The notes beneath the pieces are model-generated. The model saw nothing but the letters and a program-made list of their open reading frames with translations, was not told the DNA's origin and made no database searches. A stretch of 64,000 nt of DNA, taken from positions 62,001 to 126,000 of the forward strand of contig JARLIS010000031.1 of the NCBI GenBank assembly GCA_031291615.1, given 5' to 3'. Positions 54,611 to 63,862 of the stretch are shown here, piece after piece (position 1 is the stretch's first letter; each line of letters begins with the position of its first letter). This stretch comes from Parvibaculum sp. (GTDB lineage Bacteria > Pseudomonadota > Alphaproteobacteria > Parvibaculales > Parvibaculaceae). A program made the translations under genes and the position numbers.

Positions 54611-54754
54611 TGACCGTCCCCCACCGAGTGGTCCGGTTGGAATGTTAGTTCAGGGTCTGTTGTAGCGCCAGCGTGCGCGCGCCCGACGGAGCTGGCCCAG
54701 GTTGCGCAGGCGGGCGCGCGTGGATGAGGGCCTCAGGAGCCGGCGGGCGGTATC
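54611..54754 (-). repeat. Left arm of the 144-bp inverted repeat
   Basis: Runs from TGACCGTCCC to GGGCGGTATC and matches the reverse complement of 55599-55742 at about 135 of 144 positions. It encodes, on the complement, a copy of the OrfB C-terminus. The mismatches show it derives from a diverged relative, not from a fresh copy of the right arm. Confidence 0.85.
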
Positions 54755-54832
54755 AGACCTGACGCTCGACAAGCTGATCCTTGCCGAGGCCGCCCGGGGA
54801 AACTTCTAAGCCCCGCACGCCGTCGTGCCTGT

Positions 54833-55708
54833 GTGGAGCATGTGGCCGAAGAACTGGGCGTGTCCGAGAGACGGGCCTGCCGGGTTCTCGGCCAGCATCG
54901 ATCCACGCAGCGCAAAGTTCCGATGAGACCCGATGACGAAGCGGCTCTGACGGCCGACATCATCGAGCTCACCCGCAAGTATGGCCGCTACGGCTATCGC
55001 CGGATCACGGCCCTGCTTCGCCATGCGGGCTGGGTTGTGAACCGGAAGCGGGTCGAGCGAATCTGGCGGCGTGAGGGGCTGAAGGTTCCGACAAAGCAAC
55101 CCAAGCGGAGCCGGCTCTGGTTCAACGACGGGTCCTGCATCCGCCTGAGGCCGGAACGGCCGAACCACGTCTGGTCCTACGACTTTGTCGCGGACCGGAC
55201 CTACCCCGACGGAAAGGCCTTCCGGATGCTCTGCATCATCGACGAGTTCACCCGCGAGGCTCTGGCGATCCGGGTCGCGAGACGGCTCAGAGCGACGGAT
55301 GTCATCGACGCGCTCAGCGATCTGTTCATCCTGCGGGGCGTACCGGCTTACATACGTTCCGACAACGGCCCTGAGTTTGTTGCCCAGGCTCTCCGTGACT
55401 GGATTGCAACCGTTGGTGCAAAGACGGCTTACATCGAACCCGGCAGCCCTTGGGAGAACGGATATTGTGAGAGCTTCAACGGCAAACTGCGAGACGAGCT
55501 GCTCAACGGCGAGATCTTCTACACACTGAAGGAGGCACAGATCATGATCGAGGCATGGCGGCGGCACTACAACACGATCCGTCCGCACTCGTCGCTCGGA
55601 TACCGCCCGCCCGCACCCGAGGCCGTCATCCACGCGCGCCCGCCTGCGCAACCTGGGCCGGCTCCGTCGGGCGCGCGCACGCTGGCGCTACAGCACACCC
55701 GGAACTAA
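54833..55708 (+). CDS. IS3-family transposase OrfB (DDE integrase domain)
   Basis: A 291-residue transposase. After HVAEELGVSERRACRVLGQH (helix-turn-helix region) the HTH_21 stretch and RVE core follow: WSYDFVADRTYPDGKAFRML near residue 115 with the first Asp, YIRSDNGPEFVAQALRD near 175 with the second, and ENGYCESFNGKLRDELLNG near 210 with the Glu. The DDE triad is intact. In this family OrfB is made by -1 frameshifting from OrfA; the frame is open back to the OrfA end (54809), where aaacttc could be the slip site. OrfA is truncated here, so transposition is doubtful. Alone, OrfB could start at the GTG at 54833. Confidence 0.92.
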   Translation: MEHVAEELGVSERRACRVLGQHRSTQRKVPMRPDDEAALTADIIELTRKYGRYGYRRITALLRHAGWVVNRKRVERIWRREGLKVPTKQPKRSRLWFNDGSCIRLRPERPNHVWSYDFVADRTYPDGKAFRMLCIIDEFTREALAIRVARRLRATDVIDALSDLFILRGVPAYIRSDNGPEFVAQALRDWIATVGAKTAYIEPGSPWENGYCESFNGKLRDELLNGEIFYTLKEAQIMIEAWRRHYNTIRPHSSLGYRPPAPEAVIHARPPAQPGPAPSGARTLALQHTRN

Positions 55709-55742
55709 CATTCCAACCGGACCACTCGCTGGGGGACGGTCA
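55599..55742 (+). repeat. Right arm of the 144-bp inverted repeat
   Basis: Begins in the OrfB coding region at GATACCGCCCG and ends at the element tip GGGACGGTCA. It is the natural right end of the insertion sequence and contains the OrfB stop at 55706-55708. Confidence 0.85.
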
Positions 55743-55779
55743 GAGTCGTCCACTCCATCAGGGCACAACCAGCCACATT

Positions 55780-55809
55780 TTGGCTGTGAAGCTATTGAAG
55801 TGCTATAAT
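55780..55809 (+). promoter_or_regulatory. Sigma-70-like promoter upstream of rmlC
   Basis: TTGGCT and a perfect TATAAT with an 18-base spacer lie just past the IS element, about 105 bases before the rmlC start at 55914. It is the only close sigma-70 match I noticed in the rml area and would drive rmlC-rmlD and perhaps the following genes. Confidence 0.5.
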
Positions 55810-55913
55810 GATTTATAGGTATTTTATAAAGATAGACACATGTTGGACGTTCAATGCACTCAGCGCATCGCTTGCCCGATTTTCTCAAATTTACATGGTG
55901 ACGGAGTCGGCCA

Positions 55914-56474
55914 ATGCTTGAGATAACGGTTTTGCAGATAACCGATGTTAAGATTTTGCGTCCGCGACATTTCGGTGACAATCGCGGCCTGTTTTTTGAG
56001 AGCTACAATGCAGAGCGGTGGCAGGCTGCGGGCATCGACGCCGCATTCGTCCAGGACAATGACTCCTATTCGAAGGACAAGGGAACGGTCCGTGGACTGC
56101 ACTTCCAGACCCCGCCCTTTGCGCAGTCGAAGCTTGTGAGGGTCATTCGGGGTGCGGTCCTCGACGTCGTCGTCGATATTCGCAAGGGCTCGCCGACCTA
56201 CGGCCAGCATGTTGCGGTCGAGCTTTCGGCCGAGGGCGGAGAGCAGCTGTTTGTGCCGCACGGCTTCGCGCATGGCTTCTGCACGCTCGAGCCGGAGACT
56301 TATGTGATTTACAAAGTCGATGCGCATTATTCGCCAGCGCACGACGCCGGCATACGGTGGAACGATCCCGCGCTCGGGATCGACTGGCCTGTGAAGCCCG
56401 AGGCGGCGGTCCTGTCTGCAAAGGATCTCGTGCATCCGCCCTTTGCAGACATCGTTTCTCCCTTCGAATTCTGA
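55914..56474 (+). CDS. rmlC: dTDP-4-dehydrorhamnose 3,5-epimerase (RmlC)
   Basis: A 186-residue cupin. Motifs are LRPRHFGDNRGLFFESYNAE near residue 16, TVRGLHFQTPPFAQSKLVRV near 58 (catalytic His in R-G-L-H), DVVVDIRKGSPTYG near 85, and PHGFAHGFCTLEP near 114. It epimerises C3 and C5 of the 4-keto sugar made by RmlB. Length (about 185) is typical. It is the first gene of the plus-strand run that continues with rmlD, gmd and fcl; promoter at 55780. Confidence 0.95.
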   Translation: MLEITVLQITDVKILRPRHFGDNRGLFFESYNAERWQAAGIDAAFVQDNDSYSKDKGTVRGLHFQTPPFAQSKLVRVIRGAVLDVVVDIRKGSPTYGQHVAVELSAEGGEQLFVPHGFAHGFCTLEPETYVIYKVDAHYSPAHDAGIRWNDPALGIDWPVKPEAAVLSAKDLVHPPFADIVSPFEF

Positions 56475-56487
56475 GCAGGCAGCGGCA

Positions 56488-57393
56488 ATGGACGCCATTC
56501 TCGTCTTCGGCAGATACGGCCAAGTCGGTTCGGAACTGATGGCGCAGGCGCGCAGCTTCGGTTTCGAGGCCGTGAACATCGGGTCGAAGGATGCCGACAT
56601 CACTTCGCTGCCATCGATCGAGGGGCTCGTTCGCGCATATCGACCACGCTTTATATTCAACGCGGCCGCCTATACGGCGGTCGACAAGGCCGAAAGCGAC
56701 GCGGATACAGCCTTCTCGGTCAATGCGACCGCGCCTGGACTGATGGCGAAGGCGGCCGAGGATGCCAGCATTCCGTTCTTCCATATTTCGACCGACTATG
56801 TCTTTGACGGTCGCAAGGCAGGCCCCTATGTCGAGAGTGATAGCATCGCTCCGCTTGGGGTCTATGGCAGGTCCAAGGCCGAGGGCGATTTGGCGGTCGC
56901 GGCGGCTACGGCACGGCACATCATATTGCGAACGTCCTGGGTCTTCGGTTCGCATGGCGCGAATTTCGTCAGGACGATGATCCGTCTTGCCTCGGAGCGG
57001 CCGGAACTGCGCGTGGTCGACGATCAGCTTGGGCGGCCGACCGGCGCCAGCGACATTGCGGGCAGCCTTTTGCGGATGGCCCAGATTGCCGGGGTGGCCC
57101 GGAAGGGCGAGGGAAGCGGGTTTCCCTGGGGCATTTACCACTTTGCCAATGCAGGTGAGGTCACCTGGTGCGGTTTTGCGCGCGCCATCATGGGTGAGCT
57201 TGAGCGGCGCGGGCGTCCGGCCGCCAGGGTTGTGGCGATTCGCAGTGAAGACTATCCGACTGCCGCCGTTCGGCCCCGAAATTCAGTTCTCGACTGTTCG
57301 AAGATCGAGAAGAACTTTGGCATATCCCCCGAGCCTTGGCATACTCCGCTCCGACGAGTTATGGACGATTTACTTTCTGATCCGGCGGACTGA
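56488..57393 (+). CDS. rmlD: dTDP-4-dehydrorhamnose reductase (RmlD)
   Basis: A 301-residue extended [18 protein letters not shown] near residue 7 is the NAD(P) loop, [14 protein letters not shown] near 63 and [14 protein letters not shown] near 103 the RmlD core, and YGRSKAEGD near 128 the catalytic Y-x-x-x-K. It reduces the RmlC product to dTDP-L-rhamnose. The ATG at 56488 is preferred over an upstream in-frame start inside rmlC; the gene starts 13 bases after the rmlC stop. A C-terminal W-x-x-P-L-R ([11 protein letters not shown]) matches the family end. Confidence 0.93.
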   Translation: MDAILVFGRYGQVGSELMAQARSFGFEAVNIGSKDADITSLPSIEGLVRAYRPRFIFNAAAYTAVDKAESDADTAFSVNATAPGLMAKAAEDASIPFFHISTDYVFDGRKAGPYVESDSIAPLGVYGRSKAEGDLAVAAATARHIILRTSWVFGSHGANFVRTMIRLASERPELRVVDDQLGRPTGASDIAGSLLRMAQIAGVARKGEGSGFPWGIYHFANAGEVTWCGFARAIMGELERRGRPAARVVAIRSEDYPTAAVRPRNSVLDCSKIEKNFGISPEPWHTPLRRVMDDLLSDPAD

Positions 57394-57443
57394 TCGGCTT
57401 CACGTCCGTTCGGCATATGGACAACCGATATTTCGAGGCAGGG

Positions 57444-58508
57444 ATGAAGCGCGCGCTGATCACCGGAATTACAGGCCAGGACGGGGCTTATCTCGCGCGG
57501 CTTCTTCTCGACAAGGGATATGTCGTTCATGGAATCAAGCGCCGCTCTTCCTCGTTCAACACCGCGCGGATAGACGATCTCTATCAAGACCCTCATGTGG
57601 AGAGCGCGAGGCTGTTTCTCCATTATGGCGATCTTACGGACGCGACCAATCTCATCCGTGTCATTCAAGAGACGCAGCCCGACGAGATCTACAACCTCGC
57701 CGCGCAAAGCCATGTGCAGGTGAGTTTCGAGACGCCGGAATATACGGCGAATTCCGATGCGATGGGAACGCTGCGGTTGCTGGAGGCCATGCGCATAGTC
57801 GGTCTCGCCTCGACAAGTCGCTTCTATCAGGCATCGACTTCCGAGCTTTACGGCAAGGTTCAGGAAACGCCGCAAAACGAGCAGACGCCTTTCTATCCAA
57901 GATCGCCCTATGCCGTCGCCAAGCTCTATGCCTATTGGATTACCGTGAATTACCGCGAAGCCTATAATATGCACGCGTCGAACGGGATCTTGTTCAATCA
58001 CGAGGGGCCGACGCGGGGCGAAACATTCGTCACAAGGAAAATAACGCGCGCCGTTGCCGCAATAGAGCTGGGGCTCCAGGAAACTCTTTATCTTGGCAAC
58101 ATAGACGCCAAGCGCGATTGGGGTCATGCACGCGACTATGTCGAGGGAATGTGGCGCATCGTGCAGCAGGATGAGGCCGACGATTACGTGCTGGCGACCG
58201 GCGAAACGCATACCGTGCGCGAATTCGTCGAACTTGCCTTTGCCGAACTGGGCCGCACCATCGTCTGGAAAGGCGCAGGCGTCGACGAGCAGGGGATCTG
58301 CGAGCGAAGCGGCAAGACACTGGTCAAGATTGACCCGCGCTATTTCAGACCCACCGAAGTCGATCTTCTGCTCGGCGATCCGCGCAAGGCGCATCGGAAG
58401 CTCGGATGGAAGCATAAGACGACGTTCCGGGAACTCGTTGCCGAGATGGTGGCGTCCGATTTGAAGGCGGTCTCGCGGGAGCATGATCGGCGCGCGCGTC
58501 ATGACTGA
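57444..58508 (+). CDS. gmd: GDP-mannose 4,6-dehydratase
   Basis: A 354-residue extended [23 protein letters not shown] at residue 4 is the GMD-specific NADP loop, followed by [15 protein letters not shown], the signature of [23 protein letters not shown] near 130 holds catalytic Ser-Thr-Glu, [12 protein letters not shown] near 150 the Tyr and Lys, and [14 protein letters not shown] near 215 the sugar-binding region. It converts GDP-mannose to GDP-4-keto-6-deoxymannose. The start at 57444 gives the family N-terminus; an in-frame ATG at 57417 adds nine residues. The stop overlaps fcl. Confidence 0.95.
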   Translation: MKRALITGITGQDGAYLARLLLDKGYVVHGIKRRSSSFNTARIDDLYQDPHVESARLFLHYGDLTDATNLIRVIQETQPDEIYNLAAQSHVQVSFETPEYTANSDAMGTLRLLEAMRIVGLASTSRFYQASTSELYGKVQETPQNEQTPFYPRSPYAVAKLYAYWITVNYREAYNMHASNGILFNHEGPTRGETFVTRKITRAVAAIELGLQETLYLGNIDAKRDWGHARDYVEGMWRIVQQDEADDYVLATGETHTVREFVELAFAELGRTIVWKGAGVDEQGICERSGKTLVKIDPRYFRPTEVDLLLGDPRKAHRKLGWKHKTTFRELVAEMVASDLKAVSREHDRRARHD

Positions 58509-59457
58509 AGGACTGGCTTATTCGCTCAAGGGGAAACGGGTATTCGTCGCCGGTCACCGGGGCATGGTGGGGTCGGCGCTGGTGCGCAGGCTCGCTTCGG
58601 AAGACTGTGAAATCGTCACCGTCGGCCGCGATCGCGTCGACTTGCGCCGGCAGGCCGATGTCGAAGCCTGGATGGATGCGCATCGTCCGCATGCGGTATT
58701 TGTGCCGGCGGCGACCGTCGGCGGCATCCTCGCCAATGACAGCCGTCCGGCGGAATTCATCTACGACAATCTGATGATCGAGGCGAACCTCATTCAAGCG
58801 GCACGGCGTGCGGGCGCCGAGAAACTGCTTTTTCTGGGTTCTTCCTGCATCTATCCCCGCGACACGCCGCAGCCGATGGTCGAGGAGGCGTTGCTCACCG
58901 GACCGCTGGAGGCGACGAACCAGTGGTATGCAGTCGCCAAGATCGCCGGCATCAAGCTCTGCCAGGCCTATCGCCGGCAGTATGGATGCGATTTCATTTC
59001 CGCCATGCCGACCAATCTCTATGGCCCCGGCGACAATTTCGATCTGCAATCCTCCCACGTTCTTCCGGCGCTGATCGCCAAGACCCATGCCGCGAAAATC
59101 TCGAAGTCACCGTCGGTAACGGTTTGGGGCTCCGGAAAGCCGCGCCGGGAATTTCTCCATGTTGACGACTGTGCCGATGCTCTGGTCTTTCTCATGCAGC
59201 AGTATTCGGAGGAAATGCATGTCAATGTCGGTACGGGCAAGGATGTCAGCATTCTCGAGCTTGCCGAGCTTGTGAAGGATGTCGTCGGCTTCGGGGGCGA
59301 ATTTGTTATGGATACTTCCAAGCCGGACGGAACCCCGCGCAAGCTCATGGATGTATCGCGGTTGACGAAGCGAGGCTGGCAGGCCCGCACGGAACTCGCC
59401 GATGGAGTTCGGGGCGTGTATCGCTGGTATTGCGAGCAGTTGCTTCAGGTTACCTGA
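58501..59457 (+). CDS. fcl: GDP-L-fucose synthase (Fcl)
   Basis: A 318-residue extended [20 protein letters not shown] near residue 14 is the Fcl cofactor loop, [20 protein letters not shown] near 74, [18 protein letters not shown] near 110, [20 protein letters not shown] near 138 with the Y-x-x-x-K, and [20 protein letters not shown] near 165. It makes GDP-L-fucose from the Gmd product by epimerisation and reduction. Its ATG at 58501 lies 8 bases inside the end of gmd, so the two are tightly coupled. GDP-fucose is the likely donor for the fucosyltransferase-like protein at 47859. Confidence 0.94.
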   Translation: MTEGLAYSLKGKRVFVAGHRGMVGSALVRRLASEDCEIVTVGRDRVDLRRQADVEAWMDAHRPHAVFVPAATVGGILANDSRPAEFIYDNLMIEANLIQAARRAGAEKLLFLGSSCIYPRDTPQPMVEEALLTGPLEATNQWYAVAKIAGIKLCQAYRRQYGCDFISAMPTNLYGPGDNFDLQSSHVLPALIAKTHAAKISKSPSVTVWGSGKPRREFLHVDDCADALVFLMQQYSEEMHVNVGTGKDVSILELAELVKDVVGFGGEFVMDTSKPDGTPRKLMDVSRLTKRGWQARTELADGVRGVYRWYCEQLLQVT

Positions 59458-59508
59458 TCTTGATACCAGGACCGGCGTCGCGCCGGCCGGCACCTTCCGA
59501 GGTGGAGT

Positions 59509-60447
59509 TTGGAACACGAGATCGCCATCAGCATCCTGATCCCGACATTTCGCCGGGCGGTGCTGCTCACGCGTGCGGTCGAAAGCTGCCTTGCCCAGGA
59601 TGTTCCCGAAAGCTTGCCGTTCGAAATCGTGGTCATCGACAACGATCCGGAACGCTCTGCCGAGGCAACCGTTGCGGCGCTCGCTATCCGTGCCTCGCGT
59701 CCGCTGCGCTACGTTCATCAACCGGAGCCGGGCGTTTCCATGGCTCGCAATGCAGGCGTCGCGGCGGCAAGGGGGCAGTATGCCGCCTTTCTCGACGATG
59801 ACGAGCGGGCTTCGCCGCAATGGCTGCGCCAGCTCCGGGGAGCTCTCGATCATGGTGGGGACGCCGCCTTCGGCCTCATAGAGGAGGAATTCGAAGAAGA
59901 GCCGAAACTGATGGAGGATATTGCGCGGCGCTGTTTCTCGCGCGATCTCGAGGTTCCGCAAGGTACGGACATTACCAGCCGCTTCAACTATGTCGGCACC
60001 GGCAATTCGATGTTCCATATTCAATCCTGTTTCGGCGGAAAGAAAGAGCCGTTCAAGCGCGCATTGAGTGCGACTGGGGGCGAAGACACCGTTTTCATCG
60101 CCGAACTTGTCGCGGAGGGCAAAAGGCTCGTCTGGGCGGCGGACGCGAAAGCCTGGGAGTTCGTGCCGAAAGACCGGACGCAGCCAGCCTATCTGATGCG
60201 GCGGAGATATTTCTCGGGACGCAATCGCACCGTGTCCGTTGCGCAGCCGACCGTAAAAGGCTTGATGCTTTCCACGCTCTGGATGGGCGTCGGCGCCGCG
60301 CAGGCGATTCTGTTTGGATTTCCCGGATTATTGCTTGCGCCGGTAAGCAAGAGGATTTCTTACCCGCTTCTTGCTGTCGCGGCGGGCGGAATGGGCAAGC
60401 TTCTCTGGTGGCTGCCGAGCGGCGCAAAGCGATACGTCGTCGACTGA
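59509..60447 (+). CDS. GT2 family glycosyltransferase
   Basis: A 312-residue GT-A protein. ISILIPTFRRAVLLTRAVES near residue 7 opens the fold, VVIDNDPERSAEATV near 41, GVSMARNAGVAAARGQYAAF near 75, and FLDDDERASPQWL near 94 is the D-x-D metal site. The C-terminal region has a hydrophobic segment (GLMLSTLWMGVGAAQAILFG) that may bind the membrane. It starts at a TTG (59509) with AGGTGGAG just upstream; no in-frame ATG gives the first strand. Sugar and linkage unknown; GDP-fucose or dTDP-rhamnose are the locally made donors. Confidence 0.88.
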   Translation: MEHEIAISILIPTFRRAVLLTRAVESCLAQDVPESLPFEIVVIDNDPERSAEATVAALAIRASRPLRYVHQPEPGVSMARNAGVAAARGQYAAFLDDDERASPQWLRQLRGALDHGGDAAFGLIEEEFEEEPKLMEDIARRCFSRDLEVPQGTDITSRFNYVGTGNSMFHIQSCFGGKKEPFKRALSATGGEDTVFIAELVAEGKRLVWAADAKAWEFVPKDRTQPAYLMRRRYFSGRNRTVSVAQPTVKGLMLSTLWMGVGAAQAILFGFPGLLLAPVSKRISYPLLAVAAGGMGKLLWWLPSGAKRYVVD

Positions 60448-60590
60448 CGAGCGCATTCCGTCAAACACTTGCCACTTTTCTGCCTTCATATGTTATTTGA
60501 ACAGGTACGGTCGTGGTGGGCGCGTCCACATTCCGGAACGGCGCTGCCCATGTTTCCACTTCGGGGACTTTTGTGACAACAGAGCTTCTG

Positions 60591-60618
60591 TCCGAACGGC
60601 TTGATGTTGTTCGGAGGA
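60591..60618 (+). promoter_or_regulatory. Hairpin sequestering the asnB ribosome-binding site
   Basis: TCCGAAC (60591-60597) can pair perfectly with GTTCGGA (60609-60615) across an 11-base loop. The second arm overlaps the strong Shine-Dalgarno GGAGGA (60613-60618), which is 4 bases before the ATG at 60623. It could limit translation of the asparagine synthase; arm length is modest and regulation is inferred. Confidence 0.35.
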
Positions 60619-60622
60619 CGAC

Positions 60623-62491
60623 ATGTGCGGCATAGCCGGATGGGTATTACCCATGCGCAACGCATTAGGCGAAGACGATCTGGTCCGCATGACCGATTCA
60701 ATTCGTCACCGTGGCCCGGATGGAGAAGGGCAAGATCTCTTCAATCTCGGTGAGTGGCAATTCGCGCTCGGGCATCGTCGGCTTGCTATCATTGACCCTG
60801 TGGGAAGCCGTCAACCCATGTCGTCGGCAGACGGACGCTATTCGATCACCTTCAATGGCGAGATTTACAATTACCGCGCGCTGCGCGCGGAGCTTGCCGA
60901 ACTGGGTTGGCAATTTCGAACACAGGGCGACACCGAGGTTCTTCTCACGGCTTATGCGCAATGGGGAGCGGAGGCCGTTTCAAAACTCGACGGCATGTTC
61001 GCTTTCGCGATATTCGATGCCCTGAAGGGATCGATCTTTCTTGCAAGGGACGCGTTCGGCGAAAAGCCGCTGTTCATTACCGAGTACCGGGGCGGCGTTG
61101 TCTTCGCCTCCGAAATAAAGGCGCTGCTGCAATTGCCGGGAATGGTCACGCCGCTCGATAGCGAAGGACTGGCGCTGCATGAGATTTATCGCTACACGCC
61201 CGGGCCGCGGACGCTTTTCAGCGGTATCCGCAAATTGCAGTCGGGAACTTCCGGGTTCATAGAAAACGGCGCTCTGAGCGTATCGACCTATTTTCGCACT
61301 CCGGATGCGAGCCCTCAACCGCAGCGAAATTTGACGGACGATGATGCCATCGGCGAATTTGGCTCATTGCTCTCGGCTGCCGTGCGGACACGGATGATGT
61401 CCGATGTGCCTTTCGGAGCATTTCTCTCGGGCGGAATAGACAGCTCCACGATCGTCGCGCTCATGCAGCGCGAAAGCGGAACTCCGATCAAGACGTTCTC
61501 GGTCGGATTCACGGATGTCTCGAACGATGAGCTTCCTTATGCAGATATGGTGGCGAAGGCCGTCGGTACCGATCATCATCCTGTTCGCATTTCCGCCTCG
61601 GACATTATCGACGATCTGCCGAAGATCACGATGTTCCGCGAAGCGCCCATTTCGGAAACGGCCGATATCGCCATCTTCCGCATGAGTATCGTGGCGAAAC
61701 AGCATGTCAGCATGGTGCTGAGTGGCGAGGGCGCCGACGAGATCCTGGGCGGCTATCCAAAGCATTCTGCCGAGCGATATGTAAATCTCTATCAGTCCGT
61801 CATGCCCGGTGGCGCGCATCGGGTCTTTGAAGGTGCGCTCGATCGTCTGCCTTTTGCTTTCTCCCGGCTTCGCATCGCGTTCAGCGCGATGGGCGAGCGC
61901 GACGAAGACGAACGCATGGCAAACTGGTTCGGCGCATTTTCGGCCGAGGAGCGCAAGCGTCTGTTCGGAAACAGCATGGCGGCGCCGGCCGGACTCGCAG
62001 CTACTTCCGGCGTATCGGCGCTTCGTCGCGCGCTGGTCTTCGATCAGGAAGTCTGGTTGCCCGACAATCTGCTTGAGCGCGGAGACCGGATGACGATGGC
62101 CGCGTCGGTCGAATCCCGCGTTCCCTTTCTCAGCGTTTCTCTTGTTCAGTTTCTCTCCGAACTCGACGACCGCATGCGCATTCGCGGATTGACCTCGAAA
62201 TGGATATTGCGCCAGGTCGCGAAGAGTCTGGTTCCGGATCGGATCATCAAGCGCCCGAAAGTCGCCTTCAAGATCCCGGTTTCCGAATGGTTCAAGACCT
62301 CCCTGCGAAACATGCTCGGGGACCGTCTGCTCGGTCCCAACTCGCATATTTCGATGCTGGTTTCCCGGAAGGAAATCGAGCGTGTACTGGTCGATCATTG
62401 GTCGGGAAAGCGCGACTACGGCAAGCTCATCTGGTGGCTGCTGACGCTTGAAATATTTCTGTCCGAGTATAACTTCACCGATTTTGTGTGA
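60623..62491 (+). CDS. asnB: Asparagine synthase (glutamine-hydrolysing), AsnB type
   Basis: A 622-residue enzyme. MCGIAGW gives the N-terminal Cys2 nucleophile of the class II glutaminase domain, RHRGPDGEG near residue 28 and NGEIYNYRALR near 75 the glutamine site. The synthase part starts near 210, with FLSGGIDSSTIVALM near 267 (ATP pyrophosphatase loop) and LSGEGADEILGGYPKH near 365. It makes asparagine or, in polysaccharide clusters, may amidate a sugar acid; such AsnB copies are common in exopolysaccharide and exosortase loci. A strong Shine-Dalgarno is partly masked by a hairpin. Confidence 0.9.
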   Translation: MCGIAGWVLPMRNALGEDDLVRMTDSIRHRGPDGEGQDLFNLGEWQFALGHRRLAIIDPVGSRQPMSSADGRYSITFNGEIYNYRALRAELAELGWQFRTQGDTEVLLTAYAQWGAEAVSKLDGMFAFAIFDALKGSIFLARDAFGEKPLFITEYRGGVVFASEIKALLQLPGMVTPLDSEGLALHEIYRYTPGPRTLFSGIRKLQSGTSGFIENGALSVSTYFRTPDASPQPQRNLTDDDAIGEFGSLLSAAVRTRMMSDVPFGAFLSGGIDSSTIVALMQRESGTPIKTFSVGFTDVSNDELPYADMVAKAVGTDHHPVRISASDIIDDLPKITMFREAPISETADIAIFRMSIVAKQHVSMVLSGEGADEILGGYPKHSAERYVNLYQSVMPGGAHRVFEGALDRLPFAFSRLRIAFSAMGERDEDERMANWFGAFSAEERKRLFGNSMAAPAGLAATSGVSALRRALVFDQEVWLPDNLLERGDRMTMAASVESRVPFLSVSLVQFLSELDDRMRIRGLTSKWILRQVAKSLVPDRIIKRPKVAFKIPVSEWFKTSLRNMLGDRLLGPNSHISMLVSRKEIERVLVDHWSGKRDYGKLIWWLLTLEIFLSEYNFTDFV

Positions 62492-62672
62492 CCGCTAAAA
62501 ATCCTTATACGGATATATATCGAGGGGCGGCGCGGAGATCGCCGCGACGGCGGGCGGCCTGAATCTCCGGAAGAGCGCCGACTTGTTCGGCCGGGGGTGT
62601 TTTGCGCGGCGGGCGACGATCCGCGCCATGCCTATTTACAATTGTGTATTTTGTGGGAATTGTGCTTAAAAT

Positions 62673-62695
62673 CCGCCCGCCCGGAAGGCGGGCGG
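62673..62695 (+). other. GC-rich 9-bp hairpin upstream of the second gmd-like gene
   Basis: CCGCCCGCC and GGCGGGCGG form a perfect 9-bp stem around CGGAA. It lies 20 bases before the likely TTG start at 62716 and is not followed by a T-run, so it is not a classical terminator; attenuation or translational control is possible, as is read-through termination of asnB. Confidence 0.5.
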
Positions 62696-62715
62696 CCGCA
62701 CACCGGAACTATTCA

Positions 62716-63804
62716 TTGTCTGTTTTCCCGCTTCGAGATCAACCCCGCTCACCCGTCGCACTTATAACGGGCATCACCGGGCAGGACGGGGGCTATCTTG
62801 CCGAGTTGCTTCTCGAGCGAGGCTATGTCGTGCATGGGATGGCGCGCGACGTTTCGCGGCTCGAGCGCGAGCGTTTTGCGGGCGTGGCCGATATCAACCA
62901 CCGTTTGATCCTGCATAGCTGCGACATGACCGATGGCGACCAGGTGCATCGGCTCGTCAGGGAAGTGACGCCGGACGAGGTGTACAATCTCGCCGCCCAA
63001 ACCCATATCCAGACGAGCTTCGACGATCCGGCCTACACGGCCGACGTCAATGCGACCGGGCCCATGCGGCTTCTCAACGCGATCATCAAGCTCGATCCGG
63101 AGCGCCGGACGCGCTTCTATCAAGCCTCCAGCTCGGAGATGTTCGGCGATGCGCGCGGTCGCGTGCAGAACGAGGAGACGCCGCTCCATCCGCTCAATCC
63201 CTACGCCGTATCCAAGCATGCCGCCTTCGAGGCGACGGTAAATTTCCGAGAGGCCTATGGCCTGCACGCCTCGAACGGCATTCTCTTCAATCACGAAAGC
63301 CCCTATCGCAATCCGAGTTTCGTCACGCGCAAGATTTCCCTCGCGGTTGCCGCTTGGCATGTCGGGGAGGGCGCCTGCCTCAAACTCGGCAATCTCGATA
63401 CGCGGCGCGATTGGGGGCATGCGGCCGACTATGTTCACGGCATGTGGCTCATGCTTCAGCAGCCGCAGCCCGGCGACTATGTGCTGGCGACGGGCGAGAA
63501 CCATTCGGTGCGCGAATTTGTGGAACTCGCATTTAAACAAGTTGGACGGAATATAGTCTGGCGCGGCGCCGGTCTCGAAGAGACGGGCATCGATGCACAA
63601 AGCGGCGACAGCCTGGTTGCCGTCGATCCGAAGTTCTTCCGGCCGACCGAGCTGAGTGGCACTCTCGGCGACGCGACGAGGGCGCGCAGCGTGCTCGGCT
63701 GGAAGACGCGCGTGAGCTTCCCATCGCTCGTCAACGAAATGGTCGAGGCGGATATTCTTCGCCTGGAGAGTGGCCGTCTTATCCAGTCGACTGCCAGCGA
63801 CTGA
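62716..63804 (+). CDS. GMD-like nucleotide-sugar 4,6-dehydratase, second copy
   Basis: A 362-residue extended SDR from a TTG start at 62716 (CCGGAA upstream); no ATG lies before the NAD loop, and the frame extends to 62602. [20 protein letters not shown] near 15, AAQTHIQTSFDDPAYTADVN near 97, FYQASSSEMFGDARGRVQNE near 135, and NPYAVSKHAAFEATVNF near 155 (Y-x-x-x-K). After the NAD loop it has GMARDVSRLERER where GMD has the SSSFNT signature, and no second fucose synthase follows. It may make GDP-4-keto-6-deoxymannose for another sugar, or act on GDP-heptose as DmhA-type GMD paralogues do. That choice is inference. Confidence 0.85.
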   Translation: MSVFPLRDQPRSPVALITGITGQDGGYLAELLLERGYVVHGMARDVSRLERERFAGVADINHRLILHSCDMTDGDQVHRLVREVTPDEVYNLAAQTHIQTSFDDPAYTADVNATGPMRLLNAIIKLDPERRTRFYQASSSEMFGDARGRVQNEETPLHPLNPYAVSKHAAFEATVNFREAYGLHASNGILFNHESPYRNPSFVTRKISLAVAAWHVGEGACLKLGNLDTRRDWGHAADYVHGMWLMLQQPQPGDYVLATGENHSVREFVELAFKQVGRNIVWRGAGLEETGIDAQSGDSLVAVDPKFFRPTELSGTLGDATRARSVLGWKTRVSFPSLVNEMVEADILRLESGRLIQSTASD

Positions 63805-63862
63805 CAATCCGGTCGATAGCCGGCTACTGCCCATAGAAATAATCGGTGTGTGACTACAAGTA

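Larger units (their letters stand above)
54611..55742 (+). mobile_element. IS3-family element with anomalous 144-bp inverted repeats
   Basis: The element ends in TGACCGTCCCCCA and its complement, the TG...CA-type tips of IS3-family elements. Between them lie a fragment of OrfA (about 54755-54809, reading DLTLDKLILAEAARGNF) and a complete OrfB. The normal IS3 terminal repeats are about 25-40 bp; here the left end is instead a 144-bp inverted copy of the right end, including the last 36 codons of OrfB, with about 9 mismatches by eye. Most of OrfA is thus missing. The right half is intact. Confidence 0.8.
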
